The translations under genes and the position numbers were made by a program. Positions 35,701-43,747 of a DNA stretch of 64,000 nucleotides are shown here, piece by piece; positions within the stretch are counted from its first letter, which is position 1; each line of letters starts with the position of its first letter. The notes below the pieces were generated by a model, which was not told the DNA's origin, searched no databases, and saw nothing but the letters and a program-made list of their open reading frames with translations. The stretch spans positions 23,721 through 87,720 of the forward strand of contig CAWGCA010000040.1 in the NCBI GenBank assembly GCA_963820955.1. Direction: 5' to 3'. This DNA is from CAWGCA01 sp963820955 (GTDB lineage: Bacteria > Pseudomonadota > Gammaproteobacteria > Chromatiales > Chromatiaceae).

Positions 35701-37444
35701 GGGTGGCCAGTTGCCGGGACACAAGGTAAACGCCCAGATCGCGCGGGTGCGCCACTCTACTCCGGGTGTGGGGTTGATTTCGCCTCCGCCGCATCATGAT
35801 ATCTATTCCATCGAGGATCTGGCCCAGTTGATCCACGACCTGAAGAACGTTAATCCCAGGGCACGAATCTCGGTCAAGCTGGTTTCCGAGGTGGGCGTGG
35901 GCACCGTGGCGGCCGGGGTATCCAAGGCCCATGCCGATCATGTGACCATCTCCGGCTATGATGGTGGCACCGGCGCCAGCCCGCTTACCTCGATCAAGCA
36001 TGCCGGCTCACCCTGGGAGATAGGTCTGGCCGAGACCCATCAAACCCTGGTGCTGAATCGCCTGCGCGGACGCATCGCGGTGCAGGTGGACGGCGGCCTG
36101 CGGACCGGCCGTGACGTGGTTGTGGGTGCCCTCCTGGGCGCCGACGAATTCGGCTTCGCCACCGCGCCGTTGATCGTGGAGGGGTGCATCATGATGCGTA
36201 AGTGTCACCTCAATACCTGTCCCGTAGGGGTGGCCACCCAGGACCCGGAGCTGCGCAAGCGCTTTACTGGCAAGCCTGAGCACGTGGTCAACTATTTCTT
36301 TTTCGTGGCGGAAGAAGTGCGCCGCCTGATGGCAAAACTCGGCTTTCGCAAGTTGGGAGATATGATCGGCCAGACGGATCGCCTCGACATGCGCAAGGCA
36401 ATCGATCACTGGAAGGCCCAGGGATTGGATTTCAGCCGTATCCTGACCAAGCCAGAGGTGGACGAGAGCGTTGCCATCCGCAATATAGAGCAGCAGGATC
36501 ACGGCTTGGCTGCAGCAATCGATCACCAGCTGATCGAGCAGGCCCAGCCGGCCCTGGAGCGTGGTGAGGCGGTACGGATTGAGATCGATATCCACAACTA
36601 CAACCGCACGTTTGGCACTATGCTATCGGGTCGTGTAGCGGAGCGGTACGGTTTCGCCGGACTGCCGGATGACACCATTTATATCAAGGCAAAAGGCACC
36701 GCCGGTCAGTCTTTCGGTGCCTGGGCCGCCAAGGGTGTCACCATCGAACTGGCGGGCGAAGGCAACGACTATGTCGGCAAGGGTCTGTCCGGTGGTCGTC
36801 TGGTGATCTACCCGCCGGCAGAATCGGGTATCGAGAAGGCGGAAGAGAACATTATCGTCGGCAACACCGTGCTTTACGGCGCAATCAGCGGAGAATGTTA
36901 TTTCCGAGGTGTCGCGGGTGAACGATTCGGTGTCCGCAACTCGGGCGCTACTGCAGTCATCGAAGGGGTGGGCGATCACGGCTGTGAGTACATGACCGGT
37001 GGTGTCGTGGTCTGCCTGGGTCCCACCGGGCGCAACTTCGCGGCGGGCATGTCGGGTGGTATCGCCTATGTGCTGGACGAGGAGGGCAGCTTCGAGCAGC
37101 ACTGCAATCTTGCCATGGTCGAACTGGAACCGATCAAGGAGGAGGATGACGCACTGGAGGCGCTGGATCATCAGGGCGGTGATCTGGAGACCCATGGCAG
37201 GGTGGATGTCAGTCATGACATGACCCGGTTCGATGCCATCCGCCTGCGTCAACTTATAAAGCGCCATCTGCACTACACCAAAAGTGCGGTGGCCGGTCGG
37301 ATACTCGATAACTGGGAGAAGTATCTTCCGAATTTTGTCAAGGTGATGCCAGTAGACTACCGTCGTGCGCTGCAGGAGTTACAGCAGGAGCAGCAGCAGG
37401 TCGAGGGCCGTGAAGTGAGCAAGGGGGGGGCAGCCCATGGGTAA
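32789..37444 (+). CDS. gltB: Glutamate synthase large subunit GltB
   Basis: The alpha subunit of NADPH-glutamate synthase, 1551 residues from the ATG at 32789, which has an AAGAGG site 6 bp upstream; the open frame begins 35 codons earlier. The N-terminal glutaminase has Cys22 as nucleophile after removal of a propeptide (EHDA|CGVGFVADI). Next come the central domain, the FMN and 2-oxoglutarate synthase domain (SYDGGTGASP-like ISGYDGGTGASPLTSIKHAG) and the 3Fe-4S cluster motif in MMRKCHLNTCPVGVATQDP, then the C-terminal beta-helix with repeated Gly. It overlaps gltD by 8 bp; together they form the ammonia-assimilating GOGAT. Confidence 0.97.
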   Translation: MSLSAFPSKQGLYDPRNEHDACGVGFVADIKGRKSHKIIEKGLNILDRLTHRGAVGADPRAGDGAGILLQLPDEMFRAVVDFELPPFGAYAVGMLFLPRDKESRTQAESTVGRFVEAEGQRVIGWRDVPVCNEGLGYSVKPTEPVVRQVFVGCGANCSDQDGFERKLFVIRKQIDKVIRESGLKQSESFYFTSFSSRTITYKGMLLAGQVGEYYPDLGDERMTSALALVHQRFSTNTFPTWDLAQPFRMIAHNGEINTLRGNVNWMAARKNSMASEILGEDLDKVWPLIPEGQSDSACFDNALELLLQGGYSLAHAMMMLIPEAWSGNPLMDQKRRAFYEYHAALMEPWDGPAAVAFTDGRQIGATLDRNGLRPARYLITDDDMVVMASEMGVLDIPEQNIIKKWRLQPGKMFLIDMEQGRIIDDAELKEELSSAMPYQQWLDETQISLEQLPEVVGAMSPDSETLLDAQQAFGYTQEDLKFLLTPMVVTGQEGTGSMGADNPPSVLSRRAKHLSTYFKQNFAQVTNPPIDPIREEIVMSLVSLIGPRPNLLGMADGGTNMRLVVHQPVLTNTDLERIRNIEYNSGGAFRTRTLDICFPVEQGSWGMRPALDALCERAEAAVSEGYNILILSDRSMNADTVTIPALLATSAVHHHLIRKGLRTESGLVVETGAALEVHHFATLAGYGAEAVNPYVAFDTVQAMLPGLPEDMTFEEAQKRYIKAIGKGLKKVMSKMGISTYQSYCGAQIFDAVGLSTPFVERYFTGTATTVEGADLEQIAQEAVRWHTDAYGNNPVYRTHLDAGGDYAFRLRGEDHAWTPDTIAKIQHATRANDWKTYEGFARTINEQEERLLTFRGLFDFNWADSEIPLEEVEPAAEIVKRFATGAMSFGSISYEAHSTLAVAMNRLGGKSNTGEGGEEPERFNPLPDGSSNPQRSAIKQVASGRFGVTVEYLVNSDDIQIKMAQGAKPGEGGQLPGHKVNAQIARVRHSTPGVGLISPPPHHDIYSIEDLAQLIHDLKNVNPRARISVKLVSEVGVGTVAAGVSKAHADHVTISGYDGGTGASPLTSIKHAGSPWEIGLAETHQTLVLNRLRGRIAVQVDGGLRTGRDVVVGALLGADEFGFATAPLIVEGCIMMRKCHLNTCPVGVATQDPELRKRFTGKPEHVVNYFFFVAEEVRRLMAKLGFRKLGDMIGQTDRLDMRKAIDHWKAQGLDFSRILTKPEVDESVAIRNIEQQDHGLAAAIDHQLIEQAQPALERGEAVRIEIDIHNYNRTFGTMLSGRVAERYGFAGLPDDTIYIKAKGTAGQSFGAWAAKGVTIELAGEGNDYVGKGLSGGRLVIYPPAESGIEKAEENIIVGNTVLYGAISGECYFRGVAGERFGVRNSGATAVIEGVGDHGCEYMTGGVVVCLGPTGRNFAAGMSGGIAYVLDEEGSFEQHCNLAMVELEPIKEEDDALEALDHQGGDLETHGRVDVSHDMTRFDAIRLRQLIKRHLHYTKSAVAGRILDNWEKYLPNFVKVMPVDYRRALQELQQEQQQVEGREVSKGGAAHG

Positions 37445-38891
37445 GCCGACGGGTTTCATGGAGTATGCGCGGCAGGATCGGACTTATGCGCCGGCCGCCG
37501 ATCGCGTAACCCATTTCAATGAGTTTGTCATTCCCCTTAGCGATGAGGATCTGAGTGTCCAGGGCGCCCGCTGCATGGATTGCGGCATTCCTTACTGCCA
37601 TAGCGGTTGCCCGGTGAACAACTTGATTCCGGATTGGAATGATCTGGTGTACCGGGCCGATTGGCGGGCAGCCAGCGATGCGCTGCACTCGACCAACAAC
37701 TTCCCGGAATTTACCGGCCGTATCTGTCCGGCGCCTTGCGAAGCGGCCTGTACCCTGAACCTTGACGAAGCCCCGGTCACGATCAAGACCATCGAGTTCA
37801 GTATCGTCGAAAAGGCCTGGGAGGGGGGCTGGATTCAGCCTCAGATTGCCCGCCACAAGAGCGGCCGGCGGGTAGCGGTGGTCGGCTCCGGCCCGGCCGG
37901 TCTGGCCTGTGCCCAGCAGTTGGCCAGGGTTGGTCACGGCGTAACCGTATACGAAAAACAGAATCGGATCGGGGGGCTGTTGCGTTACGGTATTCCCGAC
38001 TTCAAATTAAACAAGAAGGTAATCGACCGCCGTATGGCTCAGATGCGCGCGGAAGGTATCAGTTTTCATGCCAACACTCACGTTGGTGTGGATCTTCAGG
38101 CCGCCAAGCTGATGGAAAATTTCGATGCCGTGGTATTGGCCGGGGGGTCTGAGCAACCTCGTGATCTGCCGATCCCGGGGCGGGAATTGAACGGAGTCCA
38201 CTTCGCGATGGATTTTCTGCGCAGCAACAGCCATCGGGTGCAGGGCGACAACGTGTCCGATGAGAAATTTATATCCGCCAAGAACAAGCACGTGGTGGTG
38301 ATCGGCGGAGGAGATACCGGATCCGACTGTATCGGCACCTCCACCCGCCATGGCGCTGCGTCGGTCACTCAGCTGGAGATTCTTCCCCGGCCACCGGAGA
38401 AAGAGGAGAAGGGTCTCACCTGGCCTCACTGGCCGAATAAGATGCGTACCTCCAGCTCCCAGGAGGAGGGGTGTGAGCGTATGTGGTCTGTCGCCACCAA
38501 GGAATTTCTGGATGACGGCAATGGCAACCTTCGCGCCGTGCGCTGCATTAAAGTGGAGTGGAATCGCGATGAATCGGGCGGTTGGAAGATGTCTGAAGTA
38601 GCGGGGTCCGAATTCGAGCTGCCGACGGAGTTGGCGACCCTGGCCATGGGTTTCGTCCACCCGGTGCATGAGGGGATGCTGCTAGAACTCGGCGTGGAGC
38701 TGGATGGACGTGGTAATGTCCGCGGCGAGACCGAGGGCAGTGACGCCTACAAAACGTCCCTCGACGGGGTCTTTGCGGCCGGGGACATGCGCCGTGGTCA
38801 GTCACTCGTTGTCTGGGCTATCCGCGAAGGGCGCCAGTGTGCCCGGGCGGTGGATGAATATCTGATGGGAGTATCGGAACTGCCGAGATGA
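37437..38891 (+). CDS. gltD: Glutamate synthase small subunit GltD
   Basis: The beta subunit of GOGAT, 484 residues, passing electrons from NADPH through FAD and iron-sulfur clusters to GltB. The N-terminal cysteine clusters are RCMDCGIPYCHSGCPVNN and ICPAPCEAAC. The FAD-binding GSGPAGLACAQQLA, the NADPH-binding VIGGGDTGSDCIGTSTRHGA and the late GVFAAGDMRRGQSLVVWAIREGR are all present. The 8-bp overlap with gltB implies coupled translation. Length is normal. Confidence 0.97.
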   Translation: MGKPTGFMEYARQDRTYAPAADRVTHFNEFVIPLSDEDLSVQGARCMDCGIPYCHSGCPVNNLIPDWNDLVYRADWRAASDALHSTNNFPEFTGRICPAPCEAACTLNLDEAPVTIKTIEFSIVEKAWEGGWIQPQIARHKSGRRVAVVGSGPAGLACAQQLARVGHGVTVYEKQNRIGGLLRYGIPDFKLNKKVIDRRMAQMRAEGISFHANTHVGVDLQAAKLMENFDAVVLAGGSEQPRDLPIPGRELNGVHFAMDFLRSNSHRVQGDNVSDEKFISAKNKHVVVIGGGDTGSDCIGTSTRHGAASVTQLEILPRPPEKEEKGLTWPHWPNKMRTSSSQEEGCERMWSVATKEFLDDGNGNLRAVRCIKVEWNRDESGGWKMSEVAGSEFELPTELATLAMGFVHPVHEGMLLELGVELDGRGNVRGETEGSDAYKTSLDGVFAAGDMRRGQSLVVWAIREGRQCARAVDEYLMGVSELPR

Positions 38892-38934
38892 CGCATCAGC
38901 AGCTGCCTGTCAAATTGAAAAAAGGAGCCTGTCC

Positions 38935-39999
38935 TTGCCCCCGTTGAAGAACGATCGTTTGTTGCGTGCGCTGCTGCGCCAACCGGTAGATATTACTCCC
39001 GTCTGGATGATGCGACAGGCCGGACGCTATCTCCCCGAATATCGGGCGACCCGGGCCCGGGCCGGCAGTTTCCTGGATCTGTGTAAGAATCCGGAGCTGG
39101 CCTGCGAGGTGACCCTGCAGCCACTGGAGCGTTTTCCGCTGGATGCTGCCATCCTCTTTTCGGATATCCTGACAATCCCGGACGCCATGGGTCTAGGGCT
39201 CTATTTCACCGAGGGAGAAGGCCCCCGCTTTGAGCGGCCGGTGCGGGACGAGGCGGCGGTCCGGTCCCTGGGGGTCCCCGATCCCGAACAGGATCTCGGC
39301 TATGTAATGGATGCGGTGCGCACTATTCGGCGGGAGTTGAACGGCCGGGTTCCGTTGATCGGTTTTTCCGGTAGTCCCTGGACCCTGGCTACCTATATGG
39401 TGGAAGGGGGCGGCACCAAAAACTTCGCCCGGACCAAGGGGATGATGTTTGACCGTCCGGAGTTGATGCATCGCTTACTGACAACGGTGGCGGATGCGGT
39501 CATTGCCTACCTCAATGCTCAAGTTGCCGCCGGCGCCCAGGCGGTGATGATCTTCGACACCTGGGGTGGCGTACTGACCCCACGGGACTATGAGGATTTT
39601 TCGCTGACCTATATGCAACGCATCATCCAGGGGCTGGTGCGGGAGAGCGAACAGCGGACGGTGCCGGTCATCCTCTTCACCAAGGGCGGCGGCCAGTGGT
39701 TGGAGCGCATGTCAGAGACCGGCTGCGATGCCTTGGGTGTCGACTGGACCACCAATCTTGCGGACGCCCGGTTGCGGGTGCGGGACCGGGTGGCATTACA
39801 GGGCAACCTCGACCCCTGCATTCTCTACGCCTCCCCGGCGCGTATTCGCCAGGAGGTGGGACGGGTGCTCGAGAGCTATGGTCGGGGGCCGGGTCATGTC
39901 TTCAATCTGGGTCACGGAATTCATCCCGATGTAAATCCCGAGCACGCTTCGGCACTGGTGGAAGCCGTCCACGAATTGAGCGCTACCTACCATCCCTGA
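38935..39999 (+). CDS. hemE: Uroporphyrinogen decarboxylase HemE
   Basis: Removes four acetate carboxyls from uroporphyrinogen III to give coproporphyrinogen III in haem biosynthesis. The 354-residue product starts with TTG, backed by a strong AAAGGAG 7 bp upstream. Family motifs are VWMMRQAGRYLPEYR (R27, R31), the substrate-binding Asp region FSDILTIPDAMG, GFSGSPWTLATYMVEG, FDTWGG and FNLGHGIHPD. It is 43 bp after gltD on the same strand and may share its transcript. A repeat hairpin follows the stop. Confidence 0.97.
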   Translation: MPPLKNDRLLRALLRQPVDITPVWMMRQAGRYLPEYRATRARAGSFLDLCKNPELACEVTLQPLERFPLDAAILFSDILTIPDAMGLGLYFTEGEGPRFERPVRDEAAVRSLGVPDPEQDLGYVMDAVRTIRRELNGRVPLIGFSGSPWTLATYMVEGGGTKNFARTKGMMFDRPELMHRLLTTVADAVIAYLNAQVAAGAQAVMIFDTWGGVLTPRDYEDFSLTYMQRIIQGLVRESEQRTVPVILFTKGGGQWLERMSETGCDALGVDWTTNLADARLRVRDRVALQGNLDPCILYASPARIRQEVGRVLESYGRGPGHVFNLGHGIHPDVNPEHASALVEAVHELSATYHP

Positions 40000-40002
40000 T
40001 TT

Positions 40003-40098
40003 CCGATCGCCTTCATTTTCATGCGCTTACGCGCACGAAAACAGTGACGCATACCTGCACCACACGGGCACCCCACATTTTTCGAGGTGCCCTCAATA
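40003..40098. repeat. Dispersed hairpin repeat, copy A
   Basis: About 96 bp, clearly alike to 47471-47566 over the whole length: CCGATCGCC, then a TTTTCATG(C)(G/A)CTTACGC core, a GAAAA(C/T)AGTG segment, and a GGGCACC...GGTGCCC hairpin (40066-40092) at the end. It lies between the convergent hemE and slyX genes and reaches the slyX stop codon, so the hairpin may act as a transcript end for either gene. Confidence 0.8.
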
Positions 40099-40293
40099 GT
40101 GGGGTGGCGGTTTTTCCTCGACGCTGGCCGCCTGTGTCGGACTCAATGTCCGGACCTGCTGCTGCAACTCAGCTAGATCCAGTCTCAATTCGTGCAGCTC
40201 GAGCTGCTGCCGCGCCACGGTGCTGGTCAATGCCTGAATGGCGTCTTCCTGAAATGCCAGCCTGGTCTGTAGTTCGATCAGTTGTTGTTCCAT
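40093..40293 (-). CDS. slyX: SlyX family protein
   Basis: A 66-residue, strongly helical coiled-coil protein (LIELQTRLAFQEDAIQALTSTVARQQLELHELRLDLAELQQQVR) with the usual SlyX ending in Pro-Pro-His-Tyr (EEKPPPHY). Function is unknown across the family. It is the last gene of a minus-strand run, 13 bp after the BASS transporter gene. Its stop codon lies inside the dispersed repeat. Confidence 0.93.
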   Translation of the reverse strand: MEQQLIELQTRLAFQEDAIQALTSTVARQQLELHELRLDLAELQQQVRTLSPTQAASVEEKPPPHY

Positions 40294-40306
40294 TACTCTC
40301 CCCGGG

Positions 40307-41173
40307 CTAGCGCGAATACAGCAGTTCTCGGATGGGTCGGATGTTGACGACTATGACAAAAGCGGCGCTTATATTCATCACCAGTGCGTAAATGAGGCTG
40401 GGTATGACCATGGTCGTATCGGCAAGCAGCGTTGCAGCGATAAAAATTCCCATGGCGGCATTCTGCAGACCGCATTCGAGTGTGATAGCAACACCCTGCC
40501 GGTGATCGAGACGCAGCAATCGCGCACCGAGGAAGGCGAGCGTCATAGTGACAATATTCAGCGCAACAACTGCAACGCCCGCGCCACTGAAGTGATCGGC
40601 GATATTTCCCCAGTGACCCAGAAAGGTTGCCACCACGATCAGTAGAAAAACAAAGATGGCCAGTCTTTTCGTTTTTGCTTCGAGCCACTCAGCCCACTGT
40701 GCGCAGTAAGCGCGCATTGTCATTCCAAGCAGCAGGGGGAGGGTGGAGATGAGGAAGATCCCGATCACCATTTTTTCCAACGGCAGTGGCACCATCTCGG
40801 TTGCGCCGGTAAACCAGGCAAGCCCAAGATTCACGACGACTGGGGCCCAGATGACTCCCGCCAGGCTGGTCACTGCCGTCAGGGAAACCGAGAGTGCGGT
40901 GTCACCGCGTGCGATATGGGTCAATAGATTGGATGTGATGCCGCCAGGACATGCGGCCAGAATCAGCAACCCGACTGCGATGCCCGGGCTCAGGGAGAGC
41001 AAGGCGGCGAGGGCAAAGGCAATGGCTGGCAACAGTAACAATTGACTGAAAAGACCGAAGGCCATGGCCAACGGATGGCTGAACACGCGCCTGAAATCGT
41101 CCACCATCAGGGTCAGGCCCATGGAGAACATGATCAAGGCGAGTGAAAGCGGCAGTAAAATCTGGGTCGTCAT
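40307..41173 (-). CDS. Bile acid:sodium symporter family (BASS) transporter
   Basis: A 288-residue membrane protein with about nine to ten hydrophobic helices, predicted to use sodium to import an organic anion. Recognisable parts are PLSLALIMFSMGLTLMVDDFRRVF at the start, LILAACPGGITSNLLTHIARGDTALSVSLTAVTS (the crossover region binding sodium) and LECGLQNAAMGIFIAATLL near the end. The frame is open 30 codons further, to 41263, but the ATG at 41173 leads straight into the first helix. The substrate is unknown. It lies between zapE and slyX on the same strand. Confidence 0.92.
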   Translation of the reverse strand: MTTQILLPLSLALIMFSMGLTLMVDDFRRVFSHPLAMAFGLFSQLLLLPAIAFALAALLSLSPGIAVGLLILAACPGGITSNLLTHIARGDTALSVSLTAVTSLAGVIWAPVVVNLGLAWFTGATEMVPLPLEKMVIGIFLISTLPLLLGMTMRAYCAQWAEWLEAKTKRLAIFVFLLIVVATFLGHWGNIADHFSGAGVAVVALNIVTMTLAFLGARLLRLDHRQGVAITLECGLQNAAMGIFIAATLLADTTMVIPSLIYALVMNISAAFVIVVNIRPIRELLYSR

Positions 41174-41267
41174 AGAAGGGGCGTGCGGAAAACCAGCTGG
41201 GGGATCCGGAATTCTAGCCGATACCTGGGTCCCGTCTCCACCGTCAGTGGGGAGCGCCCGCACAGGA

Positions 41268-42362
41268 TCAGGGGCGGTGCTCCCCGGCCATATAGGTGCT
41301 GGATTGCATTTCGCGCAGTCGGCTCACCGCTCGTTGAAAATCGAAGGCGAGGCGTTCGCCCTGATAAAGTGACTCGGGCTGGGCCGCAGCACTGACGATG
41401 ATTTTGACGTTGCGATCGTAAAATTCGTCCAGCAGGTAAAGAAAGCGTCGTGCACTGTCGTCCAGGGCCGGGCCCAGCAGCGGGATATCTGAGATCAGAA
41501 CCGTGTGGTAACAGCGGGCCAGTTCCAGATAGTCGGCCTGGCTGCGTGGCGGGCCACAGAGCGCCATGAAGTCGAACCAGATGACGTCACTTGCCATCCG
41601 CACTACCGGTATGTCCCGGCCAAAGATACGGATCTTTCCGCCGGTTTGTCCCGATTCAGAGGCGAGGCGCCGAAACTCCTGCTCCAGCAACTGCTGCAGG
41701 TTACTGTTCAAAGGTGTGTGATAAACACTGGCCTGTTCCAGATAGCGCAGTCGGTAGTCAACGCCGCCGTCCAGCTCCATGATGCGCATGTGTGTCTGCA
41801 GCAGGTCAATGGCAGGCAGAAAGCTGGCCCGCTGTATTCCGTTCTGATAGAGGTTTGCCGGCTGGGTATTGGAGGTGGTAACCAGAGTGACACCCTGTCG
41901 CAACAGGGATTTCAGTAGCTGGACGAGGATCATCGCATCGCCGATGTCATTGACAATAAACTCGTCAAGGCAGAGTACTTTGGCCGGCTTCAGCAGTTTA
42001 GCAGCGACCAGTTGGAGTGGGTCGCGTTCCCCCTGTAGTCGCTGCAGCTGCTCCTGCACCTGGCGCATGAAGCGATGAAAATGAATTCGCCGTTTGTGTT
42101 GAAATGGCAGTTGCTGGTAGAAGAGGTCCAGCAGCCAGGTCTTGCCACGACCTACCCCTCCCCAGATGTAGAGCCCTTTAGGCGGGGCTGCGGGAAGGCG
42201 CTTGCGGCCGCGCCGGCCGAAGATTCCGACGGAGTGGTCGACCGGAGATTCGGTCAGACACTGCTGCAGCACCTGCAGCTGCTCCACCACTCTGAGCTGG
42301 GCCGGATCCCGTTGCAGCAACCCGGCATCGATCTGCGACTGGTAGAGCTGCTCCAGCGTCAT
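41268..42362 (-). CDS. zapE: Cell division ATPase ZapE (AFG1 family)
   Basis: A 364-residue P-loop ATPase of the AFG1/LACE1 family. In E. coli ZapE acts at the division ring under stress. Walker A is WGGVGRGKTWLLDLF (about 68-75), Walker B VLCLDEFIVND, and the sensor region LVTTSNTQPANLYQNGIQR. The C-terminus includes RFLYLLDEFYDRNVKIIVSA and RLREMQSSTYM, as in family members. It is separated from the downstream BASS start by about 95 bp and from the upstream ArsR gene by about 140 bp. Confidence 0.95.
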   Translation of the reverse strand: MTLEQLYQSQIDAGLLQRDPAQLRVVEQLQVLQQCLTESPVDHSVGIFGRRGRKRLPAAPPKGLYIWGGVGRGKTWLLDLFYQQLPFQHKRRIHFHRFMRQVQEQLQRLQGERDPLQLVAAKLLKPAKVLCLDEFIVNDIGDAMILVQLLKSLLRQGVTLVTTSNTQPANLYQNGIQRASFLPAIDLLQTHMRIMELDGGVDYRLRYLEQASVYHTPLNSNLQQLLEQEFRRLASESGQTGGKIRIFGRDIPVVRMASDVIWFDFMALCGPPRSQADYLELARCYHTVLISDIPLLGPALDDSARRFLYLLDEFYDRNVKIIVSAAAQPESLYQGERLAFDFQRAVSRLREMQSSTYMAGEHRP

Positions 42363-42504
42363 TAGGGCATTCAGATAGCCGGGAAACGGAGCATTTTACC
42401 GGGTTGCCCAGACACTGCCAGCGGAGGTCTGCGGATCTGTCGTTTGCAGACCATATCGCTGGGATCCCGGTGAAAGGCGCAGGTTAGCAGTGGCTGCCTT
42501 TTCG

Positions 42505-42837
42505 TTATCGGGGGTAGCGGTCATCCAGGTTGGCCGGGCAGAGCACCGCGCGCATGGTACCTATCAGGGTAAGCAGTTGGCTGTTTCGGATACGATAGTA
42601 GATCCGATTGGCCTCTTTGCGGGATACGACGATGTTTTTGTTGCGCAACTGTTCCAGATGCTGGGAGATGTTGCTCTGGGAGGTGCCGGTTTTCTCCACG
42701 ATCTCGCCGACAGAGAGTTCGTCATCACCCAGGGAACAGAGAATCTTCCAGCGCAGCGGGTGGGCCATGGCCTTGAGCGCATTGGCTGTGAGCGCGGTGT
42801 CTTCTTCCGATCGGGGAGGCTCGATGGGGTCAGTCAT
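42505..42837 (-). CDS. ArsR family regulator with SqrR/BigR-like cysteine pair
   Basis: A 110-residue winged-helix repressor. The recognition region is LSVGEIVEKTGTSQSNISQHLEQLRNKNIV, followed by the wing SRKEANRIYYRI. It has just two cysteines, C34 (KILCSLG) and C100 (RAVLCPAN), 66 residues apart. That spacing and both local contexts match the redox pair of the persulfide sensors SqrR and BigR (C41/C107 and C42/C108, as I recall them), so it may sense reactive sulfur rather than metal; this is inference. The classic arsenic-binding CxCxxC motif is absent. A strong AGGAG site precedes the ATG. It is 28 bp after the response-regulator stop, so co-transcription is likely. Confidence 0.9.
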   Translation of the reverse strand: MTDPIEPPRSEEDTALTANALKAMAHPLRWKILCSLGDDELSVGEIVEKTGTSQSNISQHLEQLRNKNIVVSRKEANRIYYRIRNSQLLTLIGTMRAVLCPANLDDRYPR

Positions 42838-42865
42838 GTCTACTCCTGTGCTGCAACAAAGATGT

Positions 42866-43747
42866 TTACCCGGAGGTATCGCCTAGCGCGGCCGCTTTCT
42901 CCGTTGGCTGTTGTTCCTGTCGGACATAGCCCGTCATGTCTTTGGCAATGCAAATGATATGTGTGATTTTTCCTTCACTGTCTTTTACCGCGGTTCGGGA
43001 AAAAAGTATCGGCACCCGGCGCTCGTCGCGGGCGATAAAGCGGGCCTCGATCTTACTCAGTGCGCCCACTCGAATCAGTGCTTCCAGCCAGGTGCCCATG
43101 AAGGCGCCGGCCTGCTCATCCTCTTCCTCCTCGAATACGTCGCCGATGGAGAGTTCTTTCAACGCCTCTTCCGTATAGTCAAGCATGCGGCAGCAGGTGG
43201 GGTTGGCCTCCCTGATCCTGCCTTCCGGATCCAGTACCAGCAAGGCCTCGCCCATGTTGTTGATGATGTTTTCCAGGTGGGTCTTGGCCTGGAACAGTTC
43301 AGCGGTGCGTTCGGCCACCTTCTGTTCCAGCAACTGGTTCATTTTTCGCTCTTTCTCGATCAGGCGAAAGTAAGTGCTGATTTTGTTAATCAGCTGGTTA
43401 TCGTCGATGGGTTTTAGCAGGTAGTCCACACCGCCGACCTCATACCCCTTCTGCTGAAATTCCTCGGTCTTTAAAGCTGCGGTCAGGAAAATGATCGGGA
43501 TATCCCTGGTCTTCTTGCGGATCTTGAGCATGGAGGCGGTTTGAAACCCATCCATTTCCGGCATCTGTACATCCAGGATAATGAGATCGATTCCGGGCTG
43601 CTTGAGGGCGATATCCAGCGCTTGCTGGCCGGAGGTTGCTTCCAGGATCTCTACGTCCATGTACTGCTGCACCAGGGTGCGTAGAGTGAAGAGATTATGC
43701 TCGTGATCGTCCACGATCATAAGCTTGAAACCGGAGTAACGTTTCAT
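42866..43747 (-). CDS. Response regulator with coiled coil and PAS domain
   Basis: A 293-residue protein. The REC domain (about 6-125) has the acidic pair D13/D14, phospho-acceptor D59 (LIILDVQMPEMDG), the Thr of IIFLTAA and the Lys of YLLKPID. A coiled coil follows (EKERKMNQLLEQKVAERTAELFQAK), then a PAS domain (about 155-280, RIREANPTCCRMLDYTEEAL). No DNA-binding, GGDEF or kinase output domain is present, so it probably works through protein contacts, perhaps with the hybrid kinase encoded immediately upstream (4-bp overlap). The PAS domain has adjacent cysteines (CC) that could be redox-active; that is speculation. Confidence 0.93.
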   Translation of the reverse strand: MKRYSGFKLMIVDDHEHNLFTLRTLVQQYMDVEILEATSGQQALDIALKQPGIDLIILDVQMPEMDGFQTASMLKIRKKTRDIPIIFLTAALKTEEFQQKGYEVGGVDYLLKPIDDNQLINKISTYFRLIEKERKMNQLLEQKVAERTAELFQAKTHLENIINNMGEALLVLDPEGRIREANPTCCRMLDYTEEALKELSIGDVFEEEEDEQAGAFMGTWLEALIRVGALSKIEARFIARDERRVPILFSRTAVKDSEGKITHIICIAKDMTGYVRQEQQPTEKAAALGDTSG

